64,000 nt of DNA from Bacillota bacterium (GCA_015059245.1 SVAU01000001.1:1-64000), one strand, 5' to 3'; numbered from the stretch's first letter, positions 44,332 to 53,793 are shown. Program-made: numbers and translations. Notes: generated from the sequence alone by a model not told the origin.

Positions 44332-45042
44332 ATGAAAAGAATAGGTGTATTTGATTCTGGTATAGGTGGATTAACTGTATTAGAAGAATTAAAAAAATTA
44401 TTACCTAATGAAGATTATTTATTTTATGCAGATAGTAAGAATTGTCCTTATGGAGAAAAAAGTGATACTGAGTTATATGATATAACTTCTAATATAGTAG
44501 ATTATTTAATAAATAAAGATTGTAAGATAATAGTTATAGCTTGTAATACTGCTACTACTAGATGTATTAAGTGTTTAAGAGATAAATATAAAGATATGAC
44601 TTTTATTGGGACTGAACCAGCTATAAAGGTAGCTTGTGATAGAGATTATAAGAATATACTTGTTATGGCTACACCTGCTACTATAGCTAGTGAAAGAACT
44701 AGTATATTAGTTAATGATAATAAGAAAGATTATGAAAATGTATACTTAGTACCATGTGAAGGTTTAGCGGATGCTATAGAAAATGATAACTTTAAAAAGC
44801 AAGATGAAATAGTTAGTTCTATATATAATGAATATAAAGATAAAGAGATAGATGCTATTGTATTAGGTTGTACTCATTATCCACATATTAAAGATTTAAT
44901 AAGTAAGTTTTTTAGTAATGCAGAATTATTAGATGGTGGAGCAGGAGTAGCTAGAGAAACTAAAAGACAATTAGAAAGAATGAATATGTTAGGTACTGGA
45001 TTATCTCCAGTAGTGGAAATAATTAATTCATTGGATATGTAG
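44332..45042 (+). CDS. murI: Glutamate racemase
   Basis: MurI makes D-glutamate for peptidoglycan without PLP. It has 236 residues. FDSGIGGLTVL is at the N-terminus; the two catalytic cysteines are in VIACNTATT (about residue 70) and VLGCTHYPH (about 180). LLDGGAGVA is near the C-terminus. GGGAGAGAT precedes the start. No terminator follows directly; the next promoter begins 7 bases after the stop. Confidence 0.96.
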   Translation: MKRIGVFDSGIGGLTVLEELKKLLPNEDYLFYADSKNCPYGEKSDTELYDITSNIVDYLINKDCKIIVIACNTATTRCIKCLRDKYKDMTFIGTEPAIKVACDRDYKNILVMATPATIASERTSILVNDNKKDYENVYLVPCEGLADAIENDNFKKQDEIVSSIYNEYKDKEIDAIVLGCTHYPHIKDLISKFFSNAELLDGGAGVARETKRQLERMNMLGTGLSPVVEIINSLDM

Positions 45043-45048
45043 CTAAAA

Positions 45049-45077
45049 TTGACATAATTATAAATAATAACTATACT
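45049..45077 (+). promoter_or_regulatory. Consensus sigma-A promoter
   Basis: TTGACA and TATACT with 17 bases between, the best -35 in the chromosomal part of the window. Confidence 0.8.
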
Positions 45078-45101
45078 AAATCCTCGTAAAGGGGATTTTT
45101 T
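45078..45101 (+). promoter_or_regulatory. Leader hairpin with T run that covers the ribosome site
   Basis: AAATCCTC, loop GTAAA, GGGGATTT, then T3-4. The GGGG of the right arm is also the only ribosome site for the gene at 45104. The hairpin could terminate murI transcription, attenuate the new transcript, or block translation. Confidence 0.6.
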
Positions 45102-45103
45102 AT

Positions 45104-45391
45104 ATGTTTGCAGCAGTTATAGATAATGGAAGTACTTGGTTACTTGATATAAGAGATAATTTAGATATAGATTTAGAAACTTTAGAAAAAGAATGGAATA
45201 GAAGATATGTTGGATGGCTAGTTAATGTAGATTCTATGAAAGATATTATATGGGGAATACCTGTAAGTAGATTTATTATTAAAAGTCCTGATAAGGGATT
45301 AGAAGATATATCTGTTAAACAAGCACATATGTTATATGAAATGATGGCTTCTTATAGACAAGAGAAAAAGGAAAGTCCTACAAAAAAATAA
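45104..45391 (+). CDS. Small cytosolic protein, unknown
   Basis: This 95-residue protein has Trp-rich segments (GSTWLLDI, EWNRRYVGWL, IIWGIPVSRF) and a Lys-rich end. No family recognised. It is preceded by a strong promoter and by a hairpin that hides its ribosome site, which suggests regulated expression. Confidence 0.62.
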   Translation: MFAAVIDNGSTWLLDIRDNLDIDLETLEKEWNRRYVGWLVNVDSMKDIIWGIPVSRFIIKSPDKGLEDISVKQAHMLYEMMASYRQEKKESPTKK

Positions 45392-45414
45392 GTTCTAATT
45401 ATAGAACTTTTTTT
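45388..45414 (+). terminator. Rho-independent terminator
   Basis: AAGTTCT / AGAACTT with a 6-base loop is followed by T5. Confidence 0.9.
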
Positions 45415-45479
45415 AGTTTGTGTATTTCCTATTTAACAAAAGTATTGTATAATAAATTAAGAATAAGGTGGTTAGAGTG

Positions 45480-46292
45480 ATGAACAATAATATGATAGCT
45501 AGTCTTAAGATGATTTATAAACCTGCAATAATGTATTATGGAGAATGGGATTTTTTACCTGGATTAAAAAGAGTTGCTTTAGAAAAAAGAAAGAAAAACT
45601 TATATGCTGAATTTATAGATAGATACTATTACAAACCATTAATGGTAATATTTAAAGATGAAGATATAGTTAATAGTTTTAGATATGCTATTTGTTCTAG
45701 AATAGGTGCTAAAGGTAGAGAATTATTCTTTTCTAAGAAAGTATTTTTAAGTAATTTAATTCCTAATGTAGAAGAAGTTTATGGTACAGGAGAACATGTA
45801 TTCCAAGATATAAAGAAATCTTTAAGAGAAAGAAAAGATAAGTTTAGAGATGTAGATAATTATGGTTTAGATTCTAAGTACTATAGAGAACTTAAAAGAG
45901 AATATAAAAAATATGATACTGATATGAAGTTTGAAGATTTTATATCATTCTGTAGAAAAAAATATACAAGATTATTAACTGGTTATAATGCTGTATTAGA
46001 ATTATTCGATAAACCTATTAATATAGAAAAATTTATGAATTGTTTTGATATAGATAAATTATATTTACATACTGCTTATAGTATTTTACAACATAGTAAA
46101 CATCAATATGATCTATATGGTAGAGTAGATTATAATTTAAATAATATAGATGCTTATAAATTGTTAATAGAAGATATTAGAAGAAAAGATTCATTCTATA
46201 ATAGTTATATATTAATCAATAATGTTGTTTATACAGTAGATGATTTATTTAAAGAACATGATATGTTTACGAAGGAAGTAAATGGGAAATAG
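45480..46292 (+). CDS. Unknown cytosolic protein
   Basis: This 270-residue protein is rich in Lys, Tyr and Phe, mostly helical, without signal or membrane segment. ATG 45480 is 8 bases after AAGGTGG. No family recognised. Monocistronic between two terminators. Confidence 0.65.
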   Translation: MNNNMIASLKMIYKPAIMYYGEWDFLPGLKRVALEKRKKNLYAEFIDRYYYKPLMVIFKDEDIVNSFRYAICSRIGAKGRELFFSKKVFLSNLIPNVEEVYGTGEHVFQDIKKSLRERKDKFRDVDNYGLDSKYYRELKREYKKYDTDMKFEDFISFCRKKYTRLLTGYNAVLELFDKPINIEKFMNCFDIDKLYLHTAYSILQHSKHQYDLYGRVDYNLNNIDAYKLLIEDIRRKDSFYNSYILINNVVYTVDDLFKEHDMFTKEVNGK

Positions 46293-46318
46293 ATAGTTGT
46301 ATCTATTTCTTTTTTTTT
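46286..46318 (+). terminator. Rho-independent terminator
   Basis: GAAATAGATA, loop GTTG, TATCTATTTC, then T9; the stop codon is in the stem. Confidence 0.92.
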
Positions 46319-46352
46319 ATGATAGAATTATTTTATAAGTAGAGTGATGATT

Positions 46353-48167
46353 ATGAAGAAAATTGATATGGAAAAAGAAGAAAAGTTATCAATGACTAGA
46401 GAACTTAAGTTTAAAGAACTACAAGATAAGATTGATGAAGAAGAAGCTGATAAAATAGTAGAAGAAGCTATTAAGAAAAGTAAAAGAAAAGCTAGTACAA
46501 AAAATGTAACTACTGAATTAGAGCAAGAAATAGATCAATTACTTGAAGTTGAAACTAAAAAACGTGGTAGAAAAGCTAAAAAAGTAGAAGTTGATAATAT
46601 AGAAGAAGAACTATCTGATTTACTAGATGAAAAGAAAAAAGAAGAAGTAAAGAAAGAAACTAAACAAGTAGAAGAAAAAGAAGATGTTAAAATTACTAAA
46701 GTAAATACTGAAGATGATTTATACTTAACTAGTTCTTTTAAACCATTAAAGACAAGAATGAAAGCTAGTAAGATAATTAAATTTATAATAAAAATGATAT
46801 TCTTATTTGCTGTATTAGGTGCTTTTGTTTACTTTGTATTGTTACCACTTTATAAAATGTTAGAAGATAGTAAACCTAAAGCTATATTTGATAACACTTT
46901 AGATTATGTACAAGAACAAGCTTATGCATTTATTGATACTAATATCCCTATAGATAGTAATGATTTCTCAGTAGAAGCAATACTAGATTTAGATAGTAAT
47001 ATAAAAGGTATGGAATCTTATGTAAATAATGATTTTGTATTTACATTTGGATATAAAGAAAAAGATAATGCATATGAAAATGGTTATTATGTACAAAATA
47101 AAGAAAATGTAAGACATGGTAATACATTTATTATAAAAGATAAATTTGCTTATACTAAATATACTACTAGTGATAACTTTATTAAACAAGGTATGATTGA
47201 AGAAGATATCGAGTTAAATGATACTGCTGTTGTATCTACTGATGATTATAAGTATTATATTAATAAATTAATAAGTGTAATGAAAGAATCTATTAAAGAA
47301 GAAGATATAGAAGCTACTAAAGAAGAATTACTTATAGATGGTATATCTGTTAATGTAGTTAGAAATTCTTTAGAACTAAATAAAGATGAAGCAATAAAAT
47401 TAGAAAAAGAAATGTATGCTAAGTTACTAAAGGATGAAAAATTCTTAAAGATAGAAGCTGCTATGTTTGAATCTACATTAGAAGAAGTTAAAAAAACATA
47501 TGAAGAAGAACCAACATATGATGATGATTATGTTATTTCTTACAATATTTATACTACTAAGGGAACTAAGTTTGTTGGATTTGATATAGAAGAAAAAGGA
47601 TTTAGAAACTTTTATTTCTATAAATATGAAAATAAATTTGAAGCACATATGAATTTATCTGAAGATAGTGAATGTAGTACTGGTGGAGACTGTGTAGAAA
47701 ACGCTAGAACAGTAATTGATTTAATTGGTACTACTAAAAATAATCAAACTAAAGTAGATGTATTCTATAATGATGAAGATATTGGTTCTTTAGAAGTAAC
47801 TGAATTTAATTTAAATAAGATAGATTTTGATTATAATATTATTCTTGGAGATATTAGATATCAAGGAGATGTATTATATGAATTTAATAAAGATAAAAAA
47901 GAATATGAATTTAGTTTTGCTTTAGAATTTGATGACGAATACTTAAGATTAAGTTTTAAATTTGCTTATGATGTATTAGATAATATAGGATATATAGATG
48001 ATACTAAAGTAATTGATTATACTGAGAAGGTTGAATTACAAGAGGAGACAAATTTATATAAAGAATTATCTAAATTAGATATGGATGATGCTTTTGAAAT
48101 CTATGAAGAAATAGTTGATATGATATTTATTTCAACTGAAGATGAAGAAGTAGAGAGTACTATTTAA
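46353..48167 (+). CDS. Single-pass membrane protein with charged cytosolic coiled coil
   Basis: This 604-residue protein has residues 1-140 as a Glu/Lys-rich coiled coil (KKRGRKAKK inside), a membrane helix at 146-166, and a long extracellular beta-rich region that is Asp/Glu-rich, with a Cys pair in ECSTGGDCVENAR. Start at ATG 46353 by spacing from AGAGTGAT. It is the last intact chromosomal gene before the prophage. Function unknown. Confidence 0.7.
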   Translation: MKKIDMEKEEKLSMTRELKFKELQDKIDEEEADKIVEEAIKKSKRKASTKNVTTELEQEIDQLLEVETKKRGRKAKKVEVDNIEEELSDLLDEKKKEEVKKETKQVEEKEDVKITKVNTEDDLYLTSSFKPLKTRMKASKIIKFIIKMIFLFAVLGAFVYFVLLPLYKMLEDSKPKAIFDNTLDYVQEQAYAFIDTNIPIDSNDFSVEAILDLDSNIKGMESYVNNDFVFTFGYKEKDNAYENGYYVQNKENVRHGNTFIIKDKFAYTKYTTSDNFIKQGMIEEDIELNDTAVVSTDDYKYYINKLISVMKESIKEEDIEATKEELLIDGISVNVVRNSLELNKDEAIKLEKEMYAKLLKDEKFLKIEAAMFESTLEEVKKTYEEEPTYDDDYVISYNIYTTKGTKFVGFDIEEKGFRNFYFYKYENKFEAHMNLSEDSECSTGGDCVENARTVIDLIGTTKNNQTKVDVFYNDEDIGSLEVTEFNLNKIDFDYNIILGDIRYQGDVLYEFNKDKKEYEFSFALEFDDEYLRLSFKFAYDVLDNIGYIDDTKVIDYTEKVELQEETNLYKELSKLDMDDAFEIYEEIVDMIFISTEDEEVESTI

Positions 48168-48192
48168 AAGAGTGTATATGCACTCTTTTTTT
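48166..48192 (+). terminator. Rho-independent terminator
   Basis: AAAGAGTG / CACTCTTT with a 6-base loop is followed by T5. Confidence 0.9.
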
Positions 48193-48221
48193 ATTATGTT
48201 ATAATTTATTTGTACAATAAA

Positions 48222-48250
48222 AAAGGAAATAGAGAGTTTATGTATAATAA
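48222..48250 (+). promoter_or_regulatory. Sigma-H-like promoter, copy D
   Basis: AAAGGAAAT (48222-48230), 11 bases, GTATAATAA (48242-48250). It drives the interrupted ABC gene. As in copy C the -10 carries TAAT in place of GAAT. Confidence 0.55.
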
Positions 48251-48271
48251 TATAAGTAGAGGGTGATAAAA

Positions 48272-48418
48272 TTGAGTAAACTTTTAGAAGTTAATAATTT
48301 AAATAAGTACTTTGGTAAAAAGCATGTACTTAAAGATGTTTCTTTTTCACTTAATGAAGGAGAGATATTGGGTTTTATTGGACCTAATGGTCGAGGTAGG
48401 TTAGTCAGAATTCGCTAA
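48272..48418 (+). pseudogene. ABC-transporter ATPase gene cut by the prophage (5' part)
   Basis: The first 40 codons encode a normal ABC ATPase N-terminus (LLEVNNLNKYFGKKHVLKDV, then GEILGFIGPNG). From codon 41 the frame enters phage DNA and ends after RGRLVRIR. Walker A (GPNGAGKS) is thus cut after GPNG. The start is TTG 48272 after AGAGGGTG. The rest of the gene should lie at the far end of the prophage. The short product cannot bind ATP. Precise excision would restore it. Confidence 0.9.
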
Positions 48419-48422
48419 GAGC
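48393..48422 (+). other. Left attachment junction (attL) of the prophage
   Basis: Host coding sequence for GPNG ends at about 48391-48394, and phage sequence runs straight into the integrase 3' end, whose stop lies at 48423. The exact crossover dinucleotide cannot be fixed without attR or an empty site. Confidence 0.7.
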
Positions 48423-49936
<1,514 letters not shown>

Positions 49937-49987
49937 AGTAATCTCCTTATATTTCTTTTTTTAAATAATAATTATTACGTTTCACTT

Positions 49988-50070
49988 TTTTATGAATGTT
50001 TTTTCACATTCATAACACAATTTTTATATATATTGTGAAAAAGCTCACATTCTTTTCACATATATATTTT
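49988..50070. repeat. TTCAC/GTGAA repeats between integrase and repressor genes
   Basis: TTTCAC (49980s), TTTTTTCACA (near 50001), TGTGAAAAA (near 50034) and TTTTCACA (near 50053) form direct and inverted copies within 85 bases. This may be an operator for the integrase unit or a folded 3' end of the repressor transcript. Confidence 0.45.
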
Positions 50071-50084
50071 TAAATAATTAATGT

Positions 50085-50432
50085 TTATTTTGAATCATCA
50101 TCTAAACAAGATAACTCAATACTCAATATCAAGTGTTGTTTTTGTTTGTCCGATAGTTCTTGATTATCGGCAATAAGATATTTGGTTTGTCTTGCTAACT
50201 CTTGTCTAGTAAGTTTTTGAAAAGTAATAGGGATAATTCTATTGTGTTTTAATCCATCAATACTTATTTGCAGCTCTTCACACATTATCATAATGTTATT
50301 AAGATTTGCTTTCCCAATTCCTCTTCTTAAAATGCTATCGATAGTAGAGTAAGGCAAACCGATTTTATCAGTAAATGCGGTTAAAGAGCCATATCGCTCT
50401 ATTATTAAATCTTTTAGCTCATTTTCTATCAT
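50085..50432 (-). CDS. Phage repressor, XRE/cI-like
   Basis: This 115-residue protein has an N-terminal helix-turn-helix (YGSLTAFTDKIGLPYSTIDSIL) and a helical C-terminus likely used for dimerisation; there is no LexA-like peptidase domain. Start at ATG 50432, just after GGAGGTGA; an earlier in-frame TTG is rejected. It is transcribed away from the cro-like gene and is the likely lysogeny repressor, binding the three operators in the gap. Confidence 0.85.
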   Translation of the reverse strand: MIENELKDLIIERYGSLTAFTDKIGLPYSTIDSILRRGIGKANLNNIMIMCEELQISIDGLKHNRIIPITFQKLTRQELARQTKYLIADNQELSDKQKQHLILSIELSCLDDDSK

Positions 50433-50457
50433 ACATCTCACCTCCAACATTACTTGT

Positions 50458-50486
50458 ATTGTAACAAATCATTTTTGAAAAATCAA
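50458..50486 (-). promoter_or_regulatory. Repressor promoter
   Basis: On the minus strand TTGATT (50481-50486) and TACAAT (50458-50463) are 17 bases apart. Confidence 0.65.
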
Positions 50487-50512
50487 AAGAAAACATCACT
50501 ATTTTTAAAAAA

Positions 50513-50528
50513 TAACGATATATCAAAA
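50513..50528. promoter_or_regulatory. Operator 1 (imperfect)
   Basis: TAACGATATATCAAAA matches 13 of 16 bases of operator 3. Confidence 0.6.
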
Positions 50529-50535
50529 ATTTTTG

Positions 50536-50564
50536 TTGACTATTGTCTGAAAAAATATTATATT
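50536..50564 (+). promoter_or_regulatory. Early rightward promoter
   Basis: TTGACT and TATATT with 17 bases between. Operator 2 covers the expected start site. Confidence 0.75.
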
Positions 50565-50573
50565 TTAATCAAG

Positions 50574-50589
50574 TTACGACAAATCGTAA
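50574..50589. promoter_or_regulatory. Operator 2
   Basis: TTACGACAAATCGTAA, a near-perfect dyad, just after the rightward -10. Confidence 0.75.
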
Positions 50590-50612
50590 ATTAAAGGATA
50601 AAATTTTGAATT

Positions 50613-50628
50613 TTACGATATATCGTAA
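50613..50628. promoter_or_regulatory. Operator 3
   Basis: TTACGATATATCGTAA, a perfect 16-base palindrome, 18 bases before the cro-like start. Confidence 0.78.
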
Positions 50629-50645
50629 TCTAGGAAGGAGATACA

Positions 50646-50852
50646 ATGTACAAAAACTTAAAGGCTGAATTAGTGAGAAGTAACATAAGTAATGGGGATA
50701 TTGCTAAGAAGTTAGGGATAACACCTGGAACAGCCAGTCTGAAGGTGAACGGAAAAGCAAGAGTAAGTTTGGATGAAGCATTTGTTATTCAAGATTTAAT
50801 TTTTGAAAAATCAAAAACATTTATACCTATAGAAGAATTATTTAGGTCCTAA
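50646..50852 (+). CDS. Cro-like XRE regulator
   Basis: This 68-residue single-domain helix-turn-helix protein (NGDIAKKLGITPGTASLKVN) is the first gene of the rightward early operon, with AGGAAGGAG upstream. By position and size it is the Cro counterpart that shuts off the repressor. Confidence 0.85.
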   Translation: MYKNLKAELVRSNISNGDIAKKLGITPGTASLKVNGKARVSLDEAFVIQDLIFEKSKTFIPIEELFRS

Positions 50853-50870
50853 ACTGGGGAGGAACTTGGG

Positions 50871-51809
50871 ATGGCAGATGTTAAATGGATCAAGCTAAAC
50901 ATTGATATGTTTGATGATGAGAAAATAAAAATCATCCAATCAATGCCTGAAGGGGATGCAATGTGTGTTATATGGATTAAACTCCTAACACTTGCTGGTA
51001 AGACAAACGATAAGGGGTATGTATATATAACAGATGATATGCCTTATACGGATGAGATGTTAGCAGTAATCTTTAATAAACCATTAAATACGGTTCGTTT
51101 AGCTTTAGATACTTTTACAAAACTAGGAATGATTGATGTTGATTCTAAAGGTATTTATTTACTTAATTTTGATAGACATCAGAGTTTAGATAAGCTTGAG
51201 AAAATAAAAGAACAAACAAGAGCTAGAGTACAAAAACATAGGGAAAAAGCAAAACAAATAGCACTTGTAGAAGATGTAACGTTACATGTAACGCAATGTA
51301 ACGCAACAGATATAGATAAAGATATAGATAAAGAATTAGATAAAGATATAGAAATAGAAAAAGATATAGAAAAGAAAGAAAAGAAAAAAAATAATATAAA
51401 AAAAGAATATTTTTCTAATTCTAAAGTAAATGATATCTTTCTAGACTTTATCGAACAAAGAAAAGTTCTTAAAGCAGTAAATTCTGATAGAGCTATTAAT
51501 ACCTTAGTAAATAAACTAAATACCTACGATGACAATACAAAATACAAAATGATAGAGAATAGTATCCTTAATAGTTGGAAAAGTATCTATGAACTAAAAG
51601 AAAATTATAATTCTACTAGAAAACCTATTCGAAAAGAAATTGTTCCTTCATGGTTCGATCAGGAAATAAAAAAAGAACCAATGAGTAAAGAAGACCAAGA
51701 AGAGTTAGAAGAGTTACTAGGTGAATTTAAAGATGATAGGAAGGACGAAAGCTGGAAGAAAGAAGCAGAGCTTCTTAAACAGCAGATAAACGAAGCTTAT
51801 GACAAATGA
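50871..51809 (+). CDS. Phage replisome organizer
   Basis: This 312-residue protein begins with the phage replisome organizer N-terminal domain (ADVKWIKLNIDMFDDEKIKII and a winged-helix segment to about residue 115). It then has a repetitive DIDKDIDKELDKDIE run, and a C-terminal helical part. Such proteins bind the phage origin and load helicase. The repetitive middle could hold iterons in the DNA (GATATAGATAAAGATATAGA and its repeats near 51310-51370), a possible origin. GGGGAGG precedes the start. Confidence 0.85.
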   Translation: MADVKWIKLNIDMFDDEKIKIIQSMPEGDAMCVIWIKLLTLAGKTNDKGYVYITDDMPYTDEMLAVIFNKPLNTVRLALDTFTKLGMIDVDSKGIYLLNFDRHQSLDKLEKIKEQTRARVQKHREKAKQIALVEDVTLHVTQCNATDIDKDIDKELDKDIEIEKDIEKKEKKKNNIKKEYFSNSKVNDIFLDFIEQRKVLKAVNSDRAINTLVNKLNTYDDNTKYKMIENSILNSWKSIYELKENYNSTRKPIRKEIVPSWFDQEIKKEPMSKEDQEELEELLGEFKDDRKDESWKKEAELLKQQINEAYDK

Positions 51810-51924
51810 ACAAGTGAAGAAAGCCGTAGAGACGTTAATTAAGTTGTATGCCGAACAGAATGGTGTAGAGATAGTTATAAAAGAAAAAAAGCCCACTAAT
51901 GATAGTGGACCAAAAGAAAAATAA
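51799..51924 (+). CDS. Small phage protein, 41 codons
   Basis: The frame starts inside the end of the replisome organizer gene and ends in TAA. The product is charged and helical (MTNEQVKKAVETLIKLYAEQ). The ribosome site is weak. It may be translated by coupling. Confidence 0.45.
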   Translation: MTNEQVKKAVETLIKLYAEQNGVEIVIKEKKPTNDSGPKEK

Positions 51925-51976
51925 GTTTGAAGTGTAATTGTATCATAAAAAAATAAAAATTTAAAAGGTGAAATCA

Positions 51977-52123
51977 TTGGAAGATACTTATTTAGTAGAA
52001 GCTTTTAAAAGCTTAGGAACAATCATCGATTATAAGAATAGAGAAATATCTGTTCTTAAATATGAGGTAGACAAACTGAAAAGAGAAAATGAGCAGCTAA
52101 AAACCATACTTAATAAGGAATGA
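51977..52123 (+). CDS. Small coiled-coil phage protein, 48 codons
   Basis: TTG start 7 bases after AAAGGTGA; the product has a leucine-zipper-like stretch (VLKYEVDKLKRENEQLKTIL) and ends in TGA. Probably real because of its ribosome site and fit in the gene-dense early region. Function unknown. Confidence 0.55.
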   Translation: MEDTYLVEAFKSLGTIIDYKNREISVLKYEVDKLKRENEQLKTILNKE

Positions 52124-52151
52124 CATTCACCTTATAGAAAGAGGAATTTGA

Positions 52152-52331
52152 ATGTTAAATCAAGTTATCGCTGTAGGTCGTATTACGAAAGTAAAAGGTG
52201 TTGGAAGTAGTAACGATAGTAATGTATGCACGATGACAATTGCAATTCCTAGATATTTTAAAAACGAGAATAAAACAAAATTTACTGCTGAAACAATAAC
52301 ATTCTTAAGTAACAAGGAAGTGAAATGCTAA
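52152..52331 (+). CDS. Miniature SSB-like protein, 59 codons
   Basis: The start MLNQVIAVGRITKVKG is that of single-stranded-DNA-binding proteins, and TMTIAIPRYFKNENK fits the next strands. The protein then ends at once, with no second half of the OB fold and no acidic tail. The gene overlaps the ERF gene by 7 bases. It may be a shortened SSB or a remnant; the frame is clean. Confidence 0.6.
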   Translation: MLNQVIAVGRITKVKGVGSSNDSNVCTMTIAIPRYFKNENKTKFTAETITFLSNKEVKC

Positions 52332-52903
52332 TGGAAGTTAAGAATCTTAATGATAGCATTATCTCCATTCGAGTAAGTTTACAAAACCTTAAGTTAAAAA
52401 AGAGTGGTAAAAATAAATTTGCTGGTTTCGAATATTACGAGCTAGCAGATTTCTTACCAGCACTAAATGAATTAATGCAAAAAGAAAATATAAACGATCA
52501 ATTTACAATTGAAAATGAAATGGCGATTTTAATTCTTCGAAAAGGTGAGGAATCTCAAGAATATAAAATGCCATTCAAAATATTTGATACTCCGTTAAAT
52601 AAAGATGGAAAACCATCTATGCAAGATATTCAGTATTTAGGTGCTTTAAACACTTATTACAAGCGATATTTATATTTAAATGCATTCGGTATTACTGATG
52701 GAGAAATAATCGACAGTATGGATACAAATGACTTAAAAGAAGTTGATAAAGTAAACTATCGTCAATTACTAATCGATTATTGTAATAGCAAAAATATTGA
52801 TATGACAGAAGTAGCTAAAAAGAATAAATTAAATGCTAAATCTAGTCAAACTGCATTTAAAAAAGTCTTAGAAAGTCTAGGTGCTGAAGAATGCAAAATG
52901 TAA
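52325..52903 (+). CDS. ERF-family single-strand annealing protein
   Basis: This 192-residue phage recombinase of the ERF family anneals complementary single strands. The N-terminal core reads KNKFAGFEYYELADFLPALN, a family hallmark, with QYLGALNTYYKRYLYLNAFGI later. The C-terminus has an extra helical stretch. It sits directly before the YqaJ exonuclease, the usual two-part recombination system. Start at 52325 by spacing from AAGGA. Confidence 0.88.
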   Translation: MLMEVKNLNDSIISIRVSLQNLKLKKSGKNKFAGFEYYELADFLPALNELMQKENINDQFTIENEMAILILRKGEESQEYKMPFKIFDTPLNKDGKPSMQDIQYLGALNTYYKRYLYLNAFGITDGEIIDSMDTNDLKEVDKVNYRQLLIDYCNSKNIDMTEVAKKNKLNAKSSQTAFKKVLESLGAEECKM

Positions 52904-53778
52904 CTATTGATCGAGATAAATATATTGGAGGTTCAGATATACCTATCATTATGGGTATATCTCCCTTCAAAAGTAGATTTGATTTATTACTAGAAAAAGC
53001 AGGTCTTAAAGATAATGATTTTACTGGTAATGAATATACTGAGTACGGAAATGTTATGGAAGAAAAAATTCGTAACTATGTAAACGAAAACTTAGGTAAA
53101 AAATTTCATGAAGGTAAACATATAACTGGAGATATAAGATGTCATACTGATGGGATTGATTATTCTACAGTACTAGAAATAAAAACTACATCACAAATTT
53201 ATGAGAATTTAGAAGATTATAAAACATACCTGGTCCAATTACTTTTCTATATGTTCTATACAAATAAAAGTAATGGAATCCTAGCAGTATATGAACGTCC
53301 AAGTGATTTTGATGAAAACTTCGATAGTAAAAGACTACAAATATTTGCTATCACAACTGATAACTATAAAGAACTTATAGATAGCATTAATACTGCAGTG
53401 GATCAATTTAGAATTGACTTAGAAAAGGTTAAATCGAATCCACTTATAACTGAAGAAGAACTACTACCAGTAGATTTAACAGAATTATCAAACAAAGTAG
53501 TAGCTCTAGAAAATCAATTGGCTGCTTATAAGCAAATAGAAAAAGAAAGTAAAGATTTAAAAGCTGAACTTAAATCACTAATGGAAAAACACAATGTTAA
53601 AAAGTGGATTACTAACAATGGTACTTCTATAACATTAGTTCCTGATGGTACTGATAAAGAAGTTCTTAAGTTTAACGAAACTAAGTTCAAAGATGAGCAT
53701 GAGGATATTTATAACGAATATCTAGAAACAAAATTACAAAAGGGTAAAAGTGGTTATGTTCTAATCACTCTACCATAG
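52891..53778 (+). CDS. YqaJ/lambda-exonuclease-like recombinase nuclease
   Basis: This 295-residue protein has YqaJ signatures: GGSDIPIIMGISPFKSRFDLL near the N-terminus, EYGNVMEEKI, and the catalytic CHTDGID ... VLEIKTT (Asp and Glu-x-Lys). It chews one strand so that the ERF protein can anneal the other. The C-terminal half is a coiled coil. It overlaps the ERF gene by 13 bases. Confidence 0.9.
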   Translation: MQNVTIDRDKYIGGSDIPIIMGISPFKSRFDLLLEKAGLKDNDFTGNEYTEYGNVMEEKIRNYVNENLGKKFHEGKHITGDIRCHTDGIDYSTVLEIKTTSQIYENLEDYKTYLVQLLFYMFYTNKSNGILAVYERPSDFDENFDSKRLQIFAITTDNYKELIDSINTAVDQFRIDLEKVKSNPLITEEELLPVDLTELSNKVVALENQLAAYKQIEKESKDLKAELKSLMEKHNVKKWITNNGTSITLVPDGTDKEVLKFNETKFKDEHEDIYNEYLETKLQKGKSGYVLITLP

Positions 53779-53793
53779 AAAGAAAAGGAAAAT

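Noticed and set aside
1..48170. Use of genetic code 4 (TGA = Trp)
   Set aside because: Conserved tryptophans in valS, rpoD and others are TGG, genes are full length under the standard code, and the prophage uses TGA as stop.
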